From: CAYPFY01 sp964410105
GTDB lineage: Bacteria > Bacteroidota > Ignavibacteria > UBA10030 > SZUA-254
DNA length: 64,000 bases
Assembly: GCA_964410105.1 (NCBI GenBank)
Contig: CAYPFY010000003.1
Location: 124,001-188,000 of the forward strand
Direction: 5' to 3'
In this document: in pieces, positions 44,835-52,413 of the stretch
How the letters are laid out: every line of letters starts with the position of its first letter
How positions within the stretch are numbered: the stretch's first letter is position 1
The notes under the pieces: generated by a model
The model's input: only the letters and a program-made list of their open reading frames with translations
Told to the model about the DNA's origin: nothing
Databases searched by the model: none
Program-made: the position numbers and the translations under genes

Positions 44835-45941
44835 CTGCGCGTCGCGCTCGTCTACAATCAGAAGAAGGAAGATCTTGAAGAAAAACATGTAGTGAGTCAA
44901 CGAGATGAAGCTCCGGGCCCTCCGAGGAATTTTCTCTCCCACGATCTAATCTCCCTTCAAGAATTTCCGGACACGTACGTCGAATGGGATACGTTCGCAA
45001 CGATCGACGCCGTCCGGGAAGCCCTCTCTGAGATTCACGATGTGTCCCTCATCGAGGCGGACGAGGATGCCTTCGAAAAGCTCCGGCACGAACGCCCGGA
45101 GATCGTTTTCAATATGAGCGAAGGGCTCGACGGGGTTTCCCGGGAGGCCCAGATCCCCGCCCTGCTCGAACTCCTGAAGATCCCTTACACAGGTTCAGAC
45201 CCCCTCACGCTGGCCATCTGCCTGGATAAATCGCGGGCCAAGGAGATTTTGTCGTACTATAATATCGCGACGCCCCGGTTCGCCATCATGGGCCCTGGGG
45301 GCCACCGCTCAGCCGCTGGTCTCCGGCTCCCCTGCCTCGTGAAACCCCTCCACGAGGGCTCAAGCAAGGGTATTTTCAACTCCTCGATCGTCCACGACGA
45401 AGAGGGGCTCAATCGCGAAGTCCGCAGTATTCTCGACCGTTACAGGCAGCCCGCGCTCGTCGAGGAATACCTCCCCGGCAGGGAATTCACCGTGGCGCTG
45501 CTCGGGAACGGCGATTCCGCGAGGATTCTGCCCATCGTCGAGATCAAGTTCGGTTCGCTCCCCCCGGGTGTGAACCCTATCTACTCCTATGAGGCGAAAT
45601 GGATCTGGGACAGATCCGATAAGCCGCTGGACATATTCTCATGCCCCGCCGACCTCAACCCAGCCCTCCAGTCCGCAGTCGAGGATCTGTGCCTGAGGGC
45701 CTACCAGGTGCTCCGCTGCAGGGACTGGTGCCGGATCGATGTCCGCCTCGACGGAGCCGGCATGCCCCAGATCCTGGAGCTGAATCCCCTGCCCGGCATC
45801 CTGCCGAACCCCAAGGACAATTCCTGCTTCCCGAAGGCAGCCCGCGCCGCGGGGATTACATACAGCCGCCTCGTCCAATCGGTTCTCGGCCTCGCCGCGG
45901 AGCGGACAGGGCTCGCCGCATTCCATAAGGAGATCGTATGA
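44835..45941 (+). CDS. ATP-grasp ligase, D-Ala-D-Ala ligase-like, first of two tandem paralogues
   Basis: About 368 residues. The N-terminal strand LRVALVYNQKKEDL matches KLLVAIIYNEP at the start of the next gene, so coding must begin near 44835, where only a CTG is available (GGAA 10 bases upstream); the first normal start, GTG at 44892, would cut off this strand. Core motifs: PEIVFNMSEGLDG, LKIPYTGSDPLTLAICLDKSRAKEIL, PCLVKPLHEGSSKGI (ATP lysine), PALVEEYLPGREFTVALLGN and the metal site PQILELNPLPGI. It lacks the His-Gly signature (HG..GEDG) of true Ddl enzymes, so cell wall D-Ala-D-Ala ligation is unlikely; an amino-acid or dipeptide ligase is inferred. Its stop overlaps the next ATG. Confidence 0.8.
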   Translation: MRVALVYNQKKEDLEEKHVVSQRDEAPGPPRNFLSHDLISLQEFPDTYVEWDTFATIDAVREALSEIHDVSLIEADEDAFEKLRHERPEIVFNMSEGLDGVSREAQIPALLELLKIPYTGSDPLTLAICLDKSRAKEILSYYNIATPRFAIMGPGGHRSAAGLRLPCLVKPLHEGSSKGIFNSSIVHDEEGLNREVRSILDRYRQPALVEEYLPGREFTVALLGNGDSARILPIVEIKFGSLPPGVNPIYSYEAKWIWDRSDKPLDIFSCPADLNPALQSAVEDLCLRAYQVLRCRDWCRIDVRLDGAGMPQILELNPLPGILPNPKDNSCFPKAARAAGITYSRLVQSVLGLAAERTGLAAFHKEIV

Positions 45942-47017
45942 GGAAAAAGCTACTGGTTGCGATTATTTATAATGAGCCAACCATCCTCACCAAGTCGGGC
46001 AGGAAGTATATCTCGGAGGCGGGACTGCTGCAGGAGGGGAGCAAAGTTGCGGCTTCCCCCCAGGTGGAGGTCGATCTTTCCGAAGTCGGCGTGCTGCAGG
46101 AGAAGGAGGATATCGCCCGGGCTCTGCAGGCCCTGGGGCATAAAACGCTCATTTTCAATGTGGATGAGGATATCCTGCGCCTGGTGAATTTTCTGAAGGA
46201 TGAACAGCCGGATGTCATTTTCAACCTCTGCGAGAGCATCGGGAATATCTCATCCCACGAGATGCACGTCGTGGGGATTTACGAGCTGATGCGGATACCT
46301 TATACCGGCTCGGATCCGCTCACGCTCGGTCTGGCCCTGAATAAGGTGCGGGTCAAGGAGATTCTCCTCCACCACGGGCTGCCGACCCCCCGGTTTCAGC
46401 TTGTCCGCAGCCCCGTCAGAATCTCGATCGATGAGAATATGAAGTATCCCCTCATCGTCAAACCGTCCCGCGAGGATGCAAGCATCGGCATTGAAACCGC
46501 CTCCGTCGTTTCAACCCCCGCAGAGCTGAAGAAGAGGGTCAGGAGTGTATTCGAGCAGTTCGACCAGCCCGCCCTCGTCGAGGAGTACGTCGACGGACGG
46601 GAGCTCAACGTGGCTATCCTCGGGAACCGGAAACCTACCGTCTTTCCCATTTCCGAAATCGATATGTCAACGCTCCCCAAGGAGTACCACCGGATCATCA
46701 CGTATAATGCCAAATGGATGAAGGGGACCGAGGAGTATAAGCATACCCGGGGGGTGTGCCCCGCTCTCCTTCCGCCCGAGCTGGAGGCGGGCCTCAAGGA
46801 GATGGCCCTGAAGGCGTACCAGTTCCTCGGGTGCAGGGATTATGCCCGCGTTGACTTCCGCCTCAGCAAGGATCACCGCCCCTATATCCTGGAGGTGAAC
46901 CCCAACCCCGATATATCCGACGACGCGGGATTCGCCCGCTCCGCGGCCGCCTGCGGCTTTGCCTTCGACGACCTCGTCGGGAAGATTGTAGAATGCGCAC
47001 TGGAGCGGGTCCCCTGA
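45938..47017 (+). CDS. ATP-grasp ligase, D-Ala-D-Ala ligase-like, second of two tandem paralogues
   Basis: 359 residues, ATG overlapping the previous stop (ATGA). Clearly a paralogue of the gene before: shared IPYTGSDPLTL, KEIL, TPRF, QPALVEEY and LGN blocks. The N-terminal region differs by an insert of about 45 residues (TILTKSGRKYISEAGLL to VLQEKEDIARAL). ATP-grasp residues are PLIVKPSREDASIGI, EEYVDGRELNVAILGN, YARVDFRLSKDHRPYILEVNPNPDI. The FNLCESIGN stretch replaces the first paralogue's FNMSEGLDG, which suggests a different acceptor. Function is inferred from fold and neighbours: carboxylate-amine ligation acting with the GNAT and aminomutase encoded downstream. Confidence 0.85.
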   Translation: MRKKLLVAIIYNEPTILTKSGRKYISEAGLLQEGSKVAASPQVEVDLSEVGVLQEKEDIARALQALGHKTLIFNVDEDILRLVNFLKDEQPDVIFNLCESIGNISSHEMHVVGIYELMRIPYTGSDPLTLGLALNKVRVKEILLHHGLPTPRFQLVRSPVRISIDENMKYPLIVKPSREDASIGIETASVVSTPAELKKRVRSVFEQFDQPALVEEYVDGRELNVAILGNRKPTVFPISEIDMSTLPKEYHRIITYNAKWMKGTEEYKHTRGVCPALLPPELEAGLKEMALKAYQFLGCRDYARVDFRLSKDHRPYILEVNPNPDISDDAGFARSAAACGFAFDDLVGKIVECALERVP

Positions 47018-47508
47018 TCGACATTCGCCCGCTTGTGCCCGCCGACCGGGATTCGATACAGGCCCTTCTGGTGGAAACAGAGGTTTTTACCCGCGAGGAG
47101 GTCGCCACCGCCCTCGAACTGGTCGATATCGCCCTCCACAACCGGCAGCAAAGGGATTACCGCATTTTTTCAGGCCTCGGCGATGATGGCCAGGTCGCCG
47201 CATACTATTGTATCGGCCCCACGCCGCTCGCCTCTGGTACATACGATCTCTATTGGATAGCAGTCAAACCCTCTCGGCAGGCACGGGGCGTCGGACGACA
47301 GCTCCTGAAGCATGCCGAAAAACTCGTCGCCTCCGAACAAGGCCGTCTTATTCTCGCAGAGACGTCCTCGCGGCCCGCCTATGACCGGACGCGAGAGTTT
47401 TATGTGAAAAACGAATTTCAGGAAGTCGCTCGCATACGGGAATTCTATAATCCCACGGACGACCTGGTGATCTTCGGAAAATATCTCCCACAATCTGGAG
47501 GTTCATAA
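46993..47508 (+). CDS. GNAT-family N-acetyltransferase
   Basis: 171 residues. The acetyl-CoA loop is WIAVKPSRQARGVGRQLLKHAEKL (RxxGVG type), preceded by a strand with CIGPTPLASGTYDLY and followed by LILAETSSRPAYDRTREFYVKNEFQEVARI. The gene overlaps the second ligase by 25 bases and ends 6 bases before the aminomutase gene, so all four are one operon; GGAAG precedes the ATG. Beta-lysine acetyltransferase (AblB) is also a GNAT paired with an aminomutase, but that protein is longer (roughly 270-280 residues), so equivalence is not shown. The likely substrate is an amine made by the operon. Confidence 0.85.
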   Translation: MRTGAGPLIDIRPLVPADRDSIQALLVETEVFTREEVATALELVDIALHNRQQRDYRIFSGLGDDGQVAAYYCIGPTPLASGTYDLYWIAVKPSRQARGVGRQLLKHAEKLVASEQGRLILAETSSRPAYDRTREFYVKNEFQEVARIREFYNPTDDLVIFGKYLPQSGGS

Positions 47509-47514
47509 GACCCC

Positions 47515-48648
47515 ATGGAACTTTGGCAAGACATGCTTCGTCAAAGCGTCGACAGCGGAAAGGACCTGGTAGAACGGTTTGGTTTCGACAAGGATCTGGC
47601 AGAGAAACTGAATTCTCTTTTCCACACCCGGATCAACCCCTATTACCTCAGCCTCATTCGGTACCCCGGCGACCCGATCTGGCTCCAGTGCATCCCCGAC
47701 GCGCGCGAACTCGACGACGACGGCCTTCCGGAAGACCCTCTCGCCGAGGATTCCCACAGCCCCGTGCCGAGCATCGTCCACAGGTATCCCGACCGTGTCC
47801 TCTTCCTCACCACCAGCCAGTGCTCGATGTACTGCCGCTTCTGCACACGCAAGAGGAAGGTAGGTGATTCCTCGAAAATCAACATGAAGTACATCCAGGA
47901 CGGGATCGACTATATAGCGAAACACGCGGAAATCCGGGATATCATTCTCTCGGGAGGAGACCCCCTCATCCTGACCGATTTTCTCCTGGAGCGGATCCTG
48001 AAAAGTCTCCGGGAAATTCCGCACGTCGAGATCATACGACTCGGCACGAAAGTTCCCTGCGTCCTCCCCCAGCGTATCACCCCAAAGCTGGTCAAGATGA
48101 TAAGGAAATATCACCCCATCTATGTCAATACCCACTTCAATCATCCCTGGGAATGCACGCTCGAGGCGAAACGCGCCTGCGAGATGCTCGCTGACGCAGG
48201 ATGCCCCGTGGGGAATCAGGCGGTGCTCATGAAGGGGGTGAACGATGATCCCGACGTCATGCTCGAGCTCATGAGGAAACTCCTCGCGATGCGCGTCCGC
48301 CCCTACTACCTCTACCAGGCCGACATCACCCGCGGGACCGATTATTTCCGGACCCCGGTGAGCAAGGGGCTCGAAATCATGGATAAGCTTCGCGGCCATA
48401 CGTCAGGGCTTGCCATCCCGCATTATGTGATCGATGCCCCGGGCGGAGGAGGAAAAATCCCGCTCCTTCCTCAATACGTCCTGGGACGCGCCGGCAAGAA
48501 TATCATCCTGCGGAATTATAAGTATGAGATTTTTACCTATCCCGATCTCGAGGAGGAACCGGTCGGCCACGCTCCGCCGGCTGAAAAGCCCTTCTTGCGG
48601 AAAAACGGAAAGTCGAGGAAGGCTGCCAAACTGCCCCTGGCACGCTGA
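47515..48648 (+). CDS. KamA-family radical SAM aminomutase (lysine 2,3-aminomutase-like)
   Basis: 377 residues. Cys103, Cys107 and Cys110 (CSMYCRFC) bind the [4Fe-4S] cluster; SGGDPLIL helps bind SAM; PGGGGKIP supplies the PLP lysine (Lys314). Asp270 (QADITRG) and Asp307 (VIDAPGG) correspond to the two Asp residues that hold the side-chain amine of lysine in clostridial lysine 2,3-aminomutase; in glutamate 2,3-aminomutase these are Lys and Asn. I therefore infer lysine (or ornithine) as substrate and beta-lysine as product. It is a bit shorter than the classical 416-residue enzyme and has a basic C-terminus. Last gene of the operon; it ends 11 bases before the convergent helicase gene. Confidence 0.9.
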   Translation: MELWQDMLRQSVDSGKDLVERFGFDKDLAEKLNSLFHTRINPYYLSLIRYPGDPIWLQCIPDARELDDDGLPEDPLAEDSHSPVPSIVHRYPDRVLFLTTSQCSMYCRFCTRKRKVGDSSKINMKYIQDGIDYIAKHAEIRDIILSGGDPLILTDFLLERILKSLREIPHVEIIRLGTKVPCVLPQRITPKLVKMIRKYHPIYVNTHFNHPWECTLEAKRACEMLADAGCPVGNQAVLMKGVNDDPDVMLELMRKLLAMRVRPYYLYQADITRGTDYFRTPVSKGLEIMDKLRGHTSGLAIPHYVIDAPGGGGKIPLLPQYVLGRAGKNIILRNYKYEIFTYPDLEEEPVGHAPPAEKPFLRKNGKSRKAAKLPLAR

Positions 48649-48659
48649 GGGCAGGGCGT

Positions 48660-50018
48660 CTAGCGACTGAGAAACTCCACGACACGCTCGTCGAGGATCA
48701 GATCCGAAGGCCGTAATGGCCTCCTCAGCCTGATTCCCTGAAACGACCGGCACCGGCAAAATGCAACGTACGACTGTCCGTGCGCAAAGGCCCCCCTTCC
48801 CAGATCGATGATGACCCGGTCGAATGTTTTCCCCTGACTTTTGTGGACGGTCATCGCCCAGGCGAGCTTTATGGGGTATTGCCGGAATGAGCCGACCGGC
48901 ACCGGCACGATACCCCCGGTCCCGGGATCAAACTCGTAGTCGATTTTTTCCCACTCGGCGGGCTCGACATCCCATGATCCGTCGGAGGACCGGACTGTGA
49001 TCGAGGCTGGGGAGAGTTTTTCGACGATCCCCAGCGTGCCGTTCACCCAGCGCTTTGCCGGATCGTTTTTTACCATCATCACCTGAGCCCCGCGCCGCAG
49101 CCGCAGCTCCTTCTCCGCCGGAAATGATTTTTCAAAATCACCGTCGACTATCCCTTCGTACATATACTCGCGGTGATGCAGCGCCTCAAGCCGCGAGCGG
49201 TTGATGTCGCTCGCGAGTTTGTTCGTGCTCGTCAGCGTCACGGCCAGATCGTCCCTGCCGAAAGTGTCCGACGGGTCGTGAAGGGTGTTCAGGAATTCCA
49301 GGTCGTCTTCGTCGATCTCCCTGTTACGGATCCGGTCGAGCAGCCGTATGAAGCCCGGGTCCACCTGGCGGAAGACCGTCCTGAGTTCGATCGTTGCAAG
49401 CTCCGCATCCCGGAATATGGCAGCGCTGAAGAAATAGGGGCTGACAAGGTTTTTTTCAAAAAACTCCCGCAGGCCCGGTTCCACTACCGGAGGGAGCTGG
49501 TGAAGATCGCCGATGAGCACGACCTGGACGCCGCCAAATGGCTCCTCCGGCCTGCCCCGGTTGAGCCTCAGAGAAACGTCGATCGCATCGAGCATGTCCG
49601 ACCTCACCATCGAGACTTCGTCTACGAGGAGCATTTCGAGCGACTCGAAGAGCTTCTTCTTCCCTTGGATAACCCGGACGTCGCCGGGCATGATGAGCCT
49701 CAGCGGAAACCGGAAGAATGAATGAATCGTGGACCCTCCGACATTGATGGCCGCGATCCCTGTCGGCGCCACGACAACCGTCTTCTTGCGTGTCTTTTCC
49801 CTGAAATATTGAAGGAGGGCCGACTTTCCCGTCCCCGCCCGCCCGGTGATGAAAAGATTCCTGTTCGATCGTTCCATCAGATCGAAGACCCCGGCAAGCT
49901 CGGGGGTGAGTTCGAATCGATCGGCGGATGTCGCCGATGCGTTGAACGATGATCGCTTCCGCGCGCGGCCCCTCGCTCCCTCACTCACGGCTCCGTCACC
50001 CGACAGGCTTATCGCCAT
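48660..50018 (-). CDS. PIF1-like SF1B DNA helicase
   Basis: 452 residues. Walker A is GRAGTGKS (59-66), with VVAPTGIAAINVGGSTIHSFF, Walker B LLVDEVSMVRSDMLD, IGDLHQLPPV, and a C-terminal UvrD_C_2-type region WAMTVHKSQGKTFDRVIIDLG followed by YVAFCRCRSFQGI, where most relatives have YVALSR. PIF1 helicases unwind 5'-to-3' at G-quadruplexes and forked DNA; small bacterial homologues are common and mostly unstudied. AAGGAT precedes the ATG. The gene lies 54 bases downstream of the membrane transferase gene on the same strand, so they may be cotranscribed. Confidence 0.92.
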   Translation of the reverse strand: MAISLSGDGAVSEGARGRARKRSSFNASATSADRFELTPELAGVFDLMERSNRNLFITGRAGTGKSALLQYFREKTRKKTVVVAPTGIAAINVGGSTIHSFFRFPLRLIMPGDVRVIQGKKKLFESLEMLLVDEVSMVRSDMLDAIDVSLRLNRGRPEEPFGGVQVVLIGDLHQLPPVVEPGLREFFEKNLVSPYFFSAAIFRDAELATIELRTVFRQVDPGFIRLLDRIRNREIDEDDLEFLNTLHDPSDTFGRDDLAVTLTSTNKLASDINRSRLEALHHREYMYEGIVDGDFEKSFPAEKELRLRRGAQVMMVKNDPAKRWVNGTLGIVEKLSPASITVRSSDGSWDVEPAEWEKIDYEFDPGTGGIVPVPVGSFRQYPIKLAWAMTVHKSQGKTFDRVIIDLGRGAFAHGQSYVAFCRCRSFQGIRLRRPLRPSDLILDERVVEFLSR

Positions 50019-50072
50019 GATCCTTCAGGGAATGCTGACAATGCGCTATGATAAGTCCGGCGGGCAGACCGG

Positions 50073-52223
50073 TTATGGCTCCTTCCTGAGCTCGCGCAGG
50101 ACACGGGCGATCCGGGCCGATTCATCGTTCCCTGGCGGCGATTCCCTCTGATACCGGTCCAGGATCGCAATCCTTTTTCCAATGTCGTTTGACTCTTCGT
50201 ACAGCTGATCCAGTTCAACGTACGCCGGGAGAAAATGAGCGTTCAGGGTAAGCGCCTGGAGCAGGCATGCCTCCGACTCCTGAAAACGTCTGACCCGCCG
50301 GAGCAGGCTTCCCCGGAAAGCGAGCAGCTCTATGCTCGGAGGGTTTTTCACAATACGGTCCAGAATCCCGAGGGCGTCACCGTACCGGCCCAGGCCCGAA
50401 AGGACCCTCGAATAATCCTTCAGGGTCTTTTCATCCAGCGTGTCCAGCGAGAGCGCCCAGCGGAAAAGCTGCTCGCCCTTCCTGAGTTTGCCCTTGAAGA
50501 TCATCTTGTAGGCGAGGGTTTTCAGGAAATTGACCGTCATCGAGGTGTCGGACAATTGCCTCACGCTGTCGAACAGTTCGCCGCTCAGGATCTCTCCCCT
50601 CCCGGGACGGGGATGATAGACCCAAAGCGTCGGGCCGTTCTGATCGCTGTCCGGCTTGAACTCCCGGATGAGAGCGTACTGTAATCTCAACGAATCGTAG
50701 AACTGGACGAGTTCCCCGTATTTATCCGGCTCGAGCCGGTAACGGTCGTACTCGAAACTGCCGGTGATGAGGAGATCGAGATCTTCATACCATTCCGTCC
50801 TGTAAAACCCTCCGAATAACTCCTGCCCCGCCGGTTGAGAAGGGATCGTAAAGGCGGAAAATCGATCGGCCGGAAGTGTCATCCCAGGCAGCGCCGTCGC
50901 GATCACCTGGCCAGGCGGGATCGATTGCATAATCCATTTCCTGGCGACCGTCCTTGTGTCCGGCACGTCAAAGGATCGCCCGTATGCGTAATCTCTTGTT
51001 AGCATCGGGATGACGGTCAGAGCCGAAAAGAGGGATAGCACAGCCGGACCGGCCAGCCGCCCCGCCGCAGGCACGTATTTCTTAAGCGCGGCGGAGAGCC
51101 ACCTGCAGAGGGCGATCAGACCGTGGGATGCCAGTATTATCATGACAGGAAGGACGGGGAGCAGAAAGCTCTCCGAGCGAATCTCCCATCCCGAGATCGT
51201 CACGAGATAGACGACGGGATAGGCAGCAAAGAGCAATTCCCTTTTCTCCCTGCGCCAGAGGAGAAGGATAACCGCGGCGGCAAAGAAAGCCGTGCAGACA
51301 AGGCCGAGAGAAGAGGGGATGGCATCGAAAATGTAGTATCCCGCCGAACTCCCGGTCGCCGCGACCCCCCCCGGCCGCCCTTCCGTGAATACGTTGGAAT
51401 GGAGCGGGAATGTCTGGTAAAAATCCCTGAACCGCAAAAAAGCGTGCGGATTCAGGAGTATGAAGACTATCACTGCAACACCCGCCGAGGCAAGGAGGGA
51501 CCGGTCCTTGAGCGACGCGAGTCCTTCCCTGAGTTTCCCTGGTTTCATGACATGCGCAACGACCAGGATGAAGAGAAGCACTGCGCCCGTGTACCCGGTC
51601 GAAGCAGCCAGCCCGATCGCAAGTCCTGCGAACATGTAGCATTTCCTCTCCCCCTGGAGTAGTATCTTGATGATGAAATATTGTGCGAGAAGCATGAAGA
51701 ACGCGAGCAGGGGGTCGGCGCTCACCAGGTGCGCCTCCTTGATGTGAACGACGTTCACCGCGACGAAACCGGCCGCCAGGAACCCGGTTCCCCGTCCGAA
51801 CACCAGTTTTCCCAGTTGATAGGTCATGGCCATCGTCCCCGCGTCGAAAACGACAGTTCCGAGCCGGGCGATGATGAGAAAGTTGGTGGGATCCTTCTCG
51901 AACGCCTGCCGGAATGAATCCAAGCTCGTGAAAACTCCGAGCAGATGCCCGATGACGAAGTACGCCGACTGAAGGATAAAATGCACGTAGACGCTGAGGG
52001 CGGGATAGATGTGAGGATCGAAATCAAAGCCGGCCCTCCCCCAGTTCCAGATTCTCCACGCGGCGCGGAACGGAGAGGCTTTTTCGTAGATCTCGGGGAG
52101 GTCCCACCCGATATGCCAGAGCCTCAATCCTACGCCGCACGCGAGGAGGAGCGCCAGAAAAATCCTCTCCCTGGTTCGGTCGACCGCGTGTTCGGCAGGC
52201 GTGAAAAATGAGGAAAGTGTCAT
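50073..52223 (-). CDS. Membrane glycosyltransferase-like protein (GT39/ArnT type) with C-terminal TPR repeats
   Basis: About 716 residues from the ATG at 52223 (MTLSSFFTPAEH); an upstream ATG at 52322 would run through the promoter. After the first helix come WHIGWDLPEIYEKASPFRAAWRIW, about ten to eleven membrane helices with YQLGKLVFGRGTGFLAAGFVAVNVVHIKEAHLVSADPLLAFF (typical for dolichyl-phosphate-mannose-type transferases), a periplasmic domain, and a tail (about 600-716) of tetratricopeptide-like helices such as FRWALSLDTLDEKTLKDYSRVLSGLGRYGDALGILDRI. Likely transfers a sugar from a polyprenyl carrier; acceptor unknown. The first-loop acidic pair is less clear than in classical members. 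Confidence 0.65.
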   Translation of the reverse strand: MTLSSFFTPAEHAVDRTRERIFLALLLACGVGLRLWHIGWDLPEIYEKASPFRAAWRIWNWGRAGFDFDPHIYPALSVYVHFILQSAYFVIGHLLGVFTSLDSFRQAFEKDPTNFLIIARLGTVVFDAGTMAMTYQLGKLVFGRGTGFLAAGFVAVNVVHIKEAHLVSADPLLAFFMLLAQYFIIKILLQGERKCYMFAGLAIGLAASTGYTGAVLLFILVVAHVMKPGKLREGLASLKDRSLLASAGVAVIVFILLNPHAFLRFRDFYQTFPLHSNVFTEGRPGGVAATGSSAGYYIFDAIPSSLGLVCTAFFAAAVILLLWRREKRELLFAAYPVVYLVTISGWEIRSESFLLPVLPVMIILASHGLIALCRWLSAALKKYVPAAGRLAGPAVLSLFSALTVIPMLTRDYAYGRSFDVPDTRTVARKWIMQSIPPGQVIATALPGMTLPADRFSAFTIPSQPAGQELFGGFYRTEWYEDLDLLITGSFEYDRYRLEPDKYGELVQFYDSLRLQYALIREFKPDSDQNGPTLWVYHPRPGRGEILSGELFDSVRQLSDTSMTVNFLKTLAYKMIFKGKLRKGEQLFRWALSLDTLDEKTLKDYSRVLSGLGRYGDALGILDRIVKNPPSIELLAFRGSLLRRVRRFQESEACLLQALTLNAHFLPAYVELDQLYEESNDIGKRIAILDRYQRESPPGNDESARIARVLRELRKEP

Positions 52224-52234
52224 CTGCGGATGGC

Positions 52235-52265
52235 ACAAAGTATGAAATATTGACCCGACTTTCAA
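52235..52265 (-). promoter_or_regulatory. Candidate promoter of the membrane transferase gene
   Basis: On the minus strand TTG (52265-52263), 20 bases, TACTTTGT (52242-52235). It would leave a leader of only about 5-8 bases before the ATG at 52223, so the message would be almost leaderless. Weak call. Confidence 0.3.
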
Positions 52266-52356
52266 TTGGTCCGTGCGTGTGAAACAGCCGGTGATCCCCA
52301 TGAATGGATGGTGTATCGGCATCCCTGTTGACTCGCGTTAGTTTCTATTCGAAATC

Positions 52357-52387
52357 TTGATTCGGGAGGCCTTTTTCAGTACATTCG
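52357..52387 (+). promoter_or_regulatory. Promoter of dnaG
   Basis: TTG at 52357-52359, 20 bases, TACATTCG at 52380-52387 (seven of eight positions of TAnnTTTG). It lies inside the upstream part of the open dnaG frame and so helps decide the start codon at 52414. Confidence 0.6.
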
Positions 52388-52413
52388 GAGAGTCCGCACA
52401 AGACCGGCCACCC

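Noticed and set aside
44835..47017. D-alanine-D-alanine ligase (ddl) for cell wall synthesis
   Set aside because: Both proteins share the ATP-grasp fold but lack the HG..GEDG signature, exist as divergent tandem paralogues and sit with GNAT and KamA instead of mur genes.
47515..48648. EpmB (elongation factor P lysine aminomutase)
   Set aside because: The protein has the PGGGGK and Asp pair of free-lysine aminomutases, and neither efp nor epmA is nearby.
49906..49925. GTTCGAATC reminiscent of a tRNA T-arm
   Set aside because: It lies inside the helicase coding sequence, and no acceptor, D-arm or anticodon stem can be built around it.
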